10,996 bases of DNA, taken from assembly GCA_022545625.1 (NCBI GenBank), contig JACZQS010000049.1, positions 1-10,996 on the forward strand. Direction: 5' to 3'. The DNA comes from Pseudomonadota bacterium. GTDB lineage: Bacteria > Pseudomonadota > Gammaproteobacteria > GCA-001735895. The first letter of the stretch is position 1; every line of letters starts with the position of its first letter. The translations under genes were made by a program, and so were the position numbers. Under the pieces are notes generated by a model. The model was not told the DNA's origin, did no database searches, and saw only the letters and a program-made list of their open reading frames with translations. This document shows, piece by piece, positions 7,396 through 10,996 of this stretch.

Positions 7396-9402
7396 ATGGA
7401 AATTAATACGCTGTTGCCACCGATCATCGGAGTACTGGGGCTGTTTGCGGCCAAATATACCTATGAGCTGGTGAAGAAATATCCAGAGGGTGAGGGAAAG
7501 GTTATCGAGATTGGTAATCAGATACACCTCGGCGCAATGGTTTTCATGAAACGCGAATACAAGATGCTATCGATATTCGCCGGCGTTTTGATGGTATTGC
7601 TATATTATTTTCTGGACTGGCAAACCGCACTTTGTTTTCTGCTGGGCGCCCTGGCATCGGCTACCGCCGGTTATATCGGCATGAACACCGCTACGCGTGC
7701 CAATGTGCGCACCACCACCGCGGCGCACAATGAGGGTCCGGCAGAAGCGCTCACGGTCGCCTTCTTCGGTGGCTCGATCATGGGCCTCTCGGTCGCGGCA
7801 CTCGGTTTGTTAGGGCTGGGCGTGGTTTATTATATGTTCGCCGATAATCCTGAAACATTGCATGCCATCCATGGATTCGCGATGGGCGCTTCGGTAGTTG
7901 CATTGTTCTCACGTGTCGGTGGCGGAATCTTTACCAAGAGCGCAGACATCGGTGCCGACCTGGTAGGAAAAATTGAAGCCGGTATCCCAGAAGATGATCC
8001 TCGCAATCCTGGTGTAATTGCAGACAACGTCGGTGACAATGTTGGCGACGTTGCCGGCATGGGATCCGATATCTTTGAATCTTATTGCGGGTCGATGATT
8101 GCAACTATTGCGATCGCATCGACGCTAACCGCCGCTGCGATGACCGGTATGGGCAGCCGCGGGGATCTGATGTTCCTGCCACTGGCGCTTGCATCACTGG
8201 GATTGCTTTGCTCGATCGCCGGTATTTATATAGTTAAGGTGAATTCTGCCAAATCGCCCGAAAAAGCCCTGCGCATGGGTACCATGGGCTCATCGATATT
8301 ATTTATTGGCGCTGCTTATTTCCTTATTTCGCTGCTCGAATTAAGCTCCGGAATCTGGATAGCGGTGGTCTCTGGTGCAGTCGGTGGAATCGTTATTGGC
8401 CTGGTGACCGAATATTATACCGCTGGAAAACCAGTTCAGCACATCGCCAAAGCGGGTGAGACCGGGCCTGCAACTGTGATGATTGCCGGCCTCGCACTCG
8501 GCATGCAGTCGGTAGCCATTCCTGTTTTGACTATATCCGCCATTATCGCTACCTCGAGCCATTATGCCGGTCTGTATGGCGTGGGAATTGCTGCGGTAGG
8601 CATGCTCGCTACCGTTGGCATCACCATGGCAATCGACGCTTATGGGCCGGTCGCGGACAACGCCGGTGGTATCGCCCAAATGGCTGGACTCGGCGAAGAC
8701 ACGCGCAAGATTACCGATTCGCTGGATGAACTCGGTAATACTACGGCTGCTATCGGCAAAGGATTTGCGATCGGTGCAGCTGCATTAGCAGCCCTTGCAA
8801 TCATCACCGCTTATATCGAGACGATTTCCGCCAAAATACCAGACTTTTCACTCGAGCTGAATAACCCGGATGTTTTGATCGGTCTTTTCATCGGTGGCGT
8901 AATCCCGTTTGTGATCGCTTCTATTACAATGACCGCGGTTGGCGATGCCGCTTTCGAGATGATTAAGGAAATACGCCGCCAATTCCGTGAGATAGAAGGC
9001 TTGCTGGAAGGCAAGGCCCAACCGGATACCGCACGATGCATCGATATAGCCACCACGGCCGCCCTGAAGAAGATGATCCTACCGGGATTAATCGCAGTTA
9101 GTGCTCCGCCAGTGGTCGGATTTCTGATTGGCGCCGAAGCACTCGGCGGCATGCTTTCGGGCGCCCTACTGTGTTGTGTGCTGATGGCGTTGATGATGGC
9201 AAACGCCGGTGGCGCATGGGACAACGCGAAAAAATATGTTGAAAAGGGCAATCTTGGTGGCAAGGGTTCAGAGGTACATACCGCAGTCGTAGTCGGTGAT
9301 ACCGTTGGGGATCCTTTCAAGGATACCTCGGGTCCTTCGATGAACATCCTGATCAATGTCATGGCCATCGTCAGTCTGGTAATAGCGCCTTTACTGGGTT
9401 AA
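7396..9402 (+). CDS. hppA: Membrane-bound ion-pumping inorganic pyrophosphatase, K+-dependent type
   Basis: This integral membrane pyrophosphatase couples hydrolysis of PPi to export of H+ or Na+. The 668-residue protein has about 16 hydrophobic segments, as in the family. PPi/Mg ligands are in DIGADLVGK (184-192), DNVGDNVGD (210-218), D414/D421 (IDAYGPVADNAGG) and the C-terminal GDTVGDPFKD (634-643). GNTTAAIGKG (447-456) has Ala and Gly at the two positions where K+-independent enzymes carry Lys and Thr, which indicates potassium dependence. The gate glutamate is E228 in GSDIFES. This is the position seen in Na+-pumping and some bacterial H+-pumping enzymes, not the one-turn-shifted position of plant H+ pumps, so the pumped ion stays open. 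The gene has its own promoter and stands 346 bases upstream of pfp. PPi made by PFP and biosynthesis is its likely substrate. Confidence 0.97.
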   Translation: MEINTLLPPIIGVLGLFAAKYTYELVKKYPEGEGKVIEIGNQIHLGAMVFMKREYKMLSIFAGVLMVLLYYFLDWQTALCFLLGALASATAGYIGMNTATRANVRTTTAAHNEGPAEALTVAFFGGSIMGLSVAALGLLGLGVVYYMFADNPETLHAIHGFAMGASVVALFSRVGGGIFTKSADIGADLVGKIEAGIPEDDPRNPGVIADNVGDNVGDVAGMGSDIFESYCGSMIATIAIASTLTAAAMTGMGSRGDLMFLPLALASLGLLCSIAGIYIVKVNSAKSPEKALRMGTMGSSILFIGAAYFLISLLELSSGIWIAVVSGAVGGIVIGLVTEYYTAGKPVQHIAKAGETGPATVMIAGLALGMQSVAIPVLTISAIIATSSHYAGLYGVGIAAVGMLATVGITMAIDAYGPVADNAGGIAQMAGLGEDTRKITDSLDELGNTTAAIGKGFAIGAAALAALAIITAYIETISAKIPDFSLELNNPDVLIGLFIGGVIPFVIASITMTAVGDAAFEMIKEIRRQFREIEGLLEGKAQPDTARCIDIATTAALKKMILPGLIAVSAPPVVGFLIGAEALGGMLSGALLCCVLMALMMANAGGAWDNAKKYVEKGNLGGKGSEVHTAVVVGDTVGDPFKDTSGPSMNILINVMAIVSLVIAPLLG

Positions 9403-9404
9403 TT

Positions 9405-9503
9405 CGTCATTCCGGCCATTAGAGCCGGAATCCAGCGATCCAAACCTCCAGAAAGTTTAGTGATACTGGTTTGATAGATTCCGGCTCGTAGGCCGGAATG
9501 ACG
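9405..9503. repeat. 99-base nested inverted-repeat element (MITE- or REP-like)
   Basis: The ends CGTCATTCCGGCC (9405-9417) and GGCCGGAATGACG (9491-9503) are perfect 13-base inverted repeats. Each end also forms its own hairpin: ATTCCGGC (9409-9416) with GCCGGAAT (9424-9431), loop seven, and ATTCCGGC (9478-9485) with GCCGGAAT (9492-9499), loop six. The same 8-mer therefore occurs four times in alternating orientation around a 46-base core with no coding potential. It starts three bases after the hppA stop. No T-tract follows the hairpins, so it is not a standard intrinsic terminator, although it could affect hppA message ends. The layout resembles short dispersed intergenic repeats found in many proteobacterial genomes. 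Whether it is repeated elsewhere cannot be seen from this window. Confidence 0.75.
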
Positions 9504-9545
9504 GGGAATTTAATTGCCCTTATTGTGTGCTGGAAACGAATCGGG

Positions 9546-9581
9546 CACTTTCCCATGACTAACTACAAAGTAGCGAAAGTG
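9546..9581. other. Imperfect hairpin between hppA and pfp
   Basis: CACTTTC (9546-9552) pairs with GAAAGTG (9575-9581), and inside it CTAC (9563-9566) pairs with GTAG (9570-9573) around AAA. It could be a weak terminator or a leader structure. The following bases are only moderately T-rich, so no firm role is claimed. Confidence 0.3.
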
Positions 9582-9670
9582 TTTGTGTGCAAAATCATTC
9601 GACTTAAACTCAAATGAGGCAAATTTATCCTTCATGCTTTGATCGATAGAATAAAAAGCAACACAACATG

Positions 9671-9690
9671 TATCATCATCCCAGATGATA
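9671..9690. other. Small inverted repeat upstream of pfp
   Basis: TATCATC (9671-9677) and GATGATA (9684-9690) form a perfect 7-base inverted repeat with a six-base spacer, 58 bases before the pfp ATG. The size and position would suit a dimeric regulator's operator. The flanking 9504-9748 region is A/T-rich and holds no promoter I can call with confidence, so this remains a candidate site only. Confidence 0.3.
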
Positions 9691-9748
9691 AATTAATACA
9701 ACTACGGTATTCTGCCGGGCTTGGGAATTACCCTTTAGAAATTTATCT

Positions 9749-10996
9749 ATGAATCAAAAAAACGCGTTTTACGCTCAGTCCGGTGGTGTTACCTCGGTTA
9801 TCAACGCCTCAGCCTGCGGCGTCATTGAGACCTGTCGACAAAATAAAAATCGCATTGCTAAACTGTATGCCGGCCATAATGGAATAATCGGCGCTCTTAG
9901 TGAGGAATTGATCGACACCTCTCTGGAGTCAGATGCCGATATTGCGGCACTCAAGAGTACTCCGTCCGGCGCTTTTGGTTCCTGTCGTTTTAAATTAAAA
10001 AGTCTTGAACAAAACAGGCACGAATACGAACGTCTGATAGCTGTATTCCAGGCTCATGATATCGGCTACTTCTTTTATAATGGCGGGGGCGACTCGGCCG
10101 ATACCTGCTACAAAGTTTCGCAATTATCTGAAAAAATGGGTTATCCGGTGCAGGCGATCCACATTCCTAAAACCGTGGATAATGACCTGCCTGTGACCGA
10201 TAACTGCCCTGGATTTGGCTCGGTTGCTAAATATATTGCAGTGTCTGCGCTTGAAGCATCGTTCGATGTGCGATCGATGGCCAGGACTTCTACCAAAGTT
10301 TTCGTGCTCGAAGTTATGGGGCGACATGCAGGCTGGATTACCGCGGCGGGTGGATTGATTGCAGACTATGGAATTCCTGTCGTGTTACTCCTGCCCGAAA
10401 TTGATTTTGACCACGACCGCTTTGTTGAAGCAGTGAAAAATAATGTCGAGAACCACGGTTATTGCACCGTCGTGGTTTCCGAAGGAGCCCGCTATGCCAA
10501 TGGCAAATTCCTCGCCGCCACCAGCACATTTACAGAATCGGTAATCTACGTATTCAATTTAGATGATCCGAACGACGTGCGTGAAATAGAGTTATACACG
10601 CCGACCACGGCCGAAGGCACGACGGTAGGAAACATCCTTTTCCCCGATCGCATCGACTGGGCCGCGGACAATGACATCTTGATGTATGACGCATTTAACA
10701 TCACAGTCAACGCCACAGGCGATACCACAGGCTACTGGGACATCAATTTGCTGAGGACCAGCGATGGCGCCATTGCCAGGCTGCTGCCACCGCAACCGGT
10801 AGGCATAGACCTCGGGAATGCGGTTTTCGCTTCGAATACCGACAACATCATAGCATTTGATTTTGTTGATGAGAACGGCGACGTCTCGGTATTGGGCGTC
10901 AATCTAAATACCGGCGCCACCGGCGAAATTACATTTAATTTCAACTCACTTGCCAGCCCTGCTTTTTCAAACGATGATAGCAAGGTGTTTTACCAT
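9749..10996 (+). CDS. pfp: PPi-dependent 6-phosphofructokinase N-terminal part, fused in frame to unrelated sequence; runs off edge
   Basis: PFP catalyses the reversible PPi-dependent phosphorylation of fructose 6-phosphate in glycolysis, gluconeogenesis and sugar-phosphate cycles. The start ATG at 9749 gives the family N-terminus NAFYAQSGGVTSVINASACG. Phosphofructokinase signatures follow: YNGGGDSADT (110-119), PKTVDND (140-146, with Lys in the PPi-type position and the catalytic Asp region), and MGRHAGW (190-196). EGARYANGKFLA (245-256) is the last recognisable part. From about residue 257 the family's remaining C-terminal portion, including the later fructose-6-phosphate-binding region, is absent. 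The frame instead continues for 160 residues with beta-propeller-like sequence to the window edge. As written the kinase domain should be inactive. The Shine-Dalgarno is weak. hppA upstream in the same direction fits the hppA-pfp pairing known in methanotrophs and sulfur-oxidising symbionts. The N-terminal identification is firm; the fusion is suspect. Confidence 0.85.
   Translation, partial: MNQKNAFYAQSGGVTSVINASACGVIETCRQNKNRIAKLYAGHNGIIGALSEELIDTSLESDADIAALKSTPSGAFGSCRFKLKSLEQNRHEYERLIAVFQAHDIGYFFYNGGGDSADTCYKVSQLSEKMGYPVQAIHIPKTVDNDLPVTDNCPGFGSVAKYIAVSALEASFDVRSMARTSTKVFVLEVMGRHAGWITAAGGLIADYGIPVVLLLPEIDFDHDRFVEAVKNNVENHGYCTVVVSEGARYANGKFLAATSTFTESVIYVFNLDDPNDVREIELYTPTTAEGTTVGNILFPDRIDWAADNDILMYDAFNITVNATGDTTGYWDINLLRTSDGAIARLLPPQPVGIDLGNAVFASNTDNIIAFDFVDENGDVSVLGVNLNTGATGEITFNFNSLASPAFSNDDSKVFYH
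10517..10996 (+). other. Beta-propeller (TolB/WD40-like) fragment joined to pfp
   Basis: Residues 257-416 of the chimeric frame show no kinase features. They contain repeated beta-rich blades: SVIYVFNLDDPNDVREIEL, DWAADNDILMYDAFN, GYWDINLLRTSDGAIARLL, NTDNIIAFDFVDENGDVSVL and LASPAFSNDDSKVFYH. The last resembles the PxFSPDGxxIxF repeat of TolB-like propellers, and the spacing of about 45-60 residues suits blade length. Such domains are usual in periplasmic or outer-membrane proteins, which makes a natural fusion to a cytosolic kinase unlikely. The 5' end of the source gene is missing and the 3' end lies beyond the window. Confidence 0.6.

Noticed and set aside
7128..7527. Two overlapping minus-strand open frames (65 and 104 codons) in and beyond the mrdA-hppA gap
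   Set aside because: No ribosome binding sites, no family resemblance, and the longer one runs antisense into the well-conserved start of hppA.
8811..9368. 185-codon antisense frame within hppA
   Set aside because: It is a shadow of the strongly conserved hppA reading frame, with low-complexity Ala/Pro/Ser content and no start signal.
9405..9503. Intrinsic terminator for hppA
   Set aside because: The hairpins are strong but no run of T follows on either strand; the nested alternating repeats fit an intergenic repeat element better.
9405..9503. CRISPR array
   Set aside because: The repeats are only eight bases, alternate in orientation and have unequal spacing; there are no cas genes.
10124..10983. 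Minus-strand frames opposite pfp and the propeller fragment
   Set aside because: The plus strand has one continuous recognisable frame; the antisense ones are short and featureless.
1..10996. Insertion sequence or integrative element covering the broken-gene interval
   Set aside because: No transposase, integrase or terminal inverted repeats are visible, and the enclosed genes are ordinary core genes.

Overview
The window looks like chromosomal DNA of a free-living or symbiotic gammaproteobacterium, probably marine and uncultured. Two observations support this. The gene order mrdA-mrdB-mltB-rlpA-dacA is the gammaproteobacterial elongasome cluster. A membrane pyrophosphatase followed by a pyrophosphate-dependent phosphofructokinase is a pairing known from methanotrophs and sulfur-oxidising gammaproteobacterial symbionts. 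Base composition is even across the window, and there is no tRNA, rRNA, CRISPR array, transposase or integrase.

Layout. Positions 1 to about 345 hold unrecognised sequence on the minus strand: a partial small protein and an orphan reading-frame tail. From 323 to 7098 runs a tightly packed minus-strand operon, in transcription order mrdA (PBP2), mrdB/rodA, mltB, rlpA, dacA and a D-amino acid aminotransferase. Its gaps and overlaps are -4, 3, 14, 100 and 9 bases. The only sizeable gap, before dacA, carries a good sigma70-type promoter. Divergent from mrdA, across 297 bases, lies plus-strand hppA with its own sigma70-like promoter. A 346-base spacer follows, containing a 99-base element built of nested inverted repeats plus two smaller hairpins. 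Then comes pfp, which begins normally at 9749.

How the genes work together. The minus-strand operon builds and trims the lateral wall. RodA polymerises glycan, PBP2 cross-links it, MltB and RlpA cut glycan strands, DacA removes terminal D-Ala, and the aminotransferase would interconvert D-Ala and D-Glu. The plus-strand pair forms a pyrophosphate-energy module: PFP makes or uses PPi reversibly at the fructose-6-phosphate step, and HppA couples PPi hydrolysis to ion pumping.

The most notable irregularity is that both outermost core genes are broken. The aminotransferase loses its conserved C-terminus near 345-360. The PFP loses its C-terminal part at about 10517, where an in-frame beta-propeller-like sequence takes over. 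The 7-mer TCCTCGC occurs in the same orientation at both breakpoints. This pattern fits an assembly chimera or a true rearrangement of the core segment. I see no convincing new biological system, so the breakpoints and the repeat element are the items worth checking.
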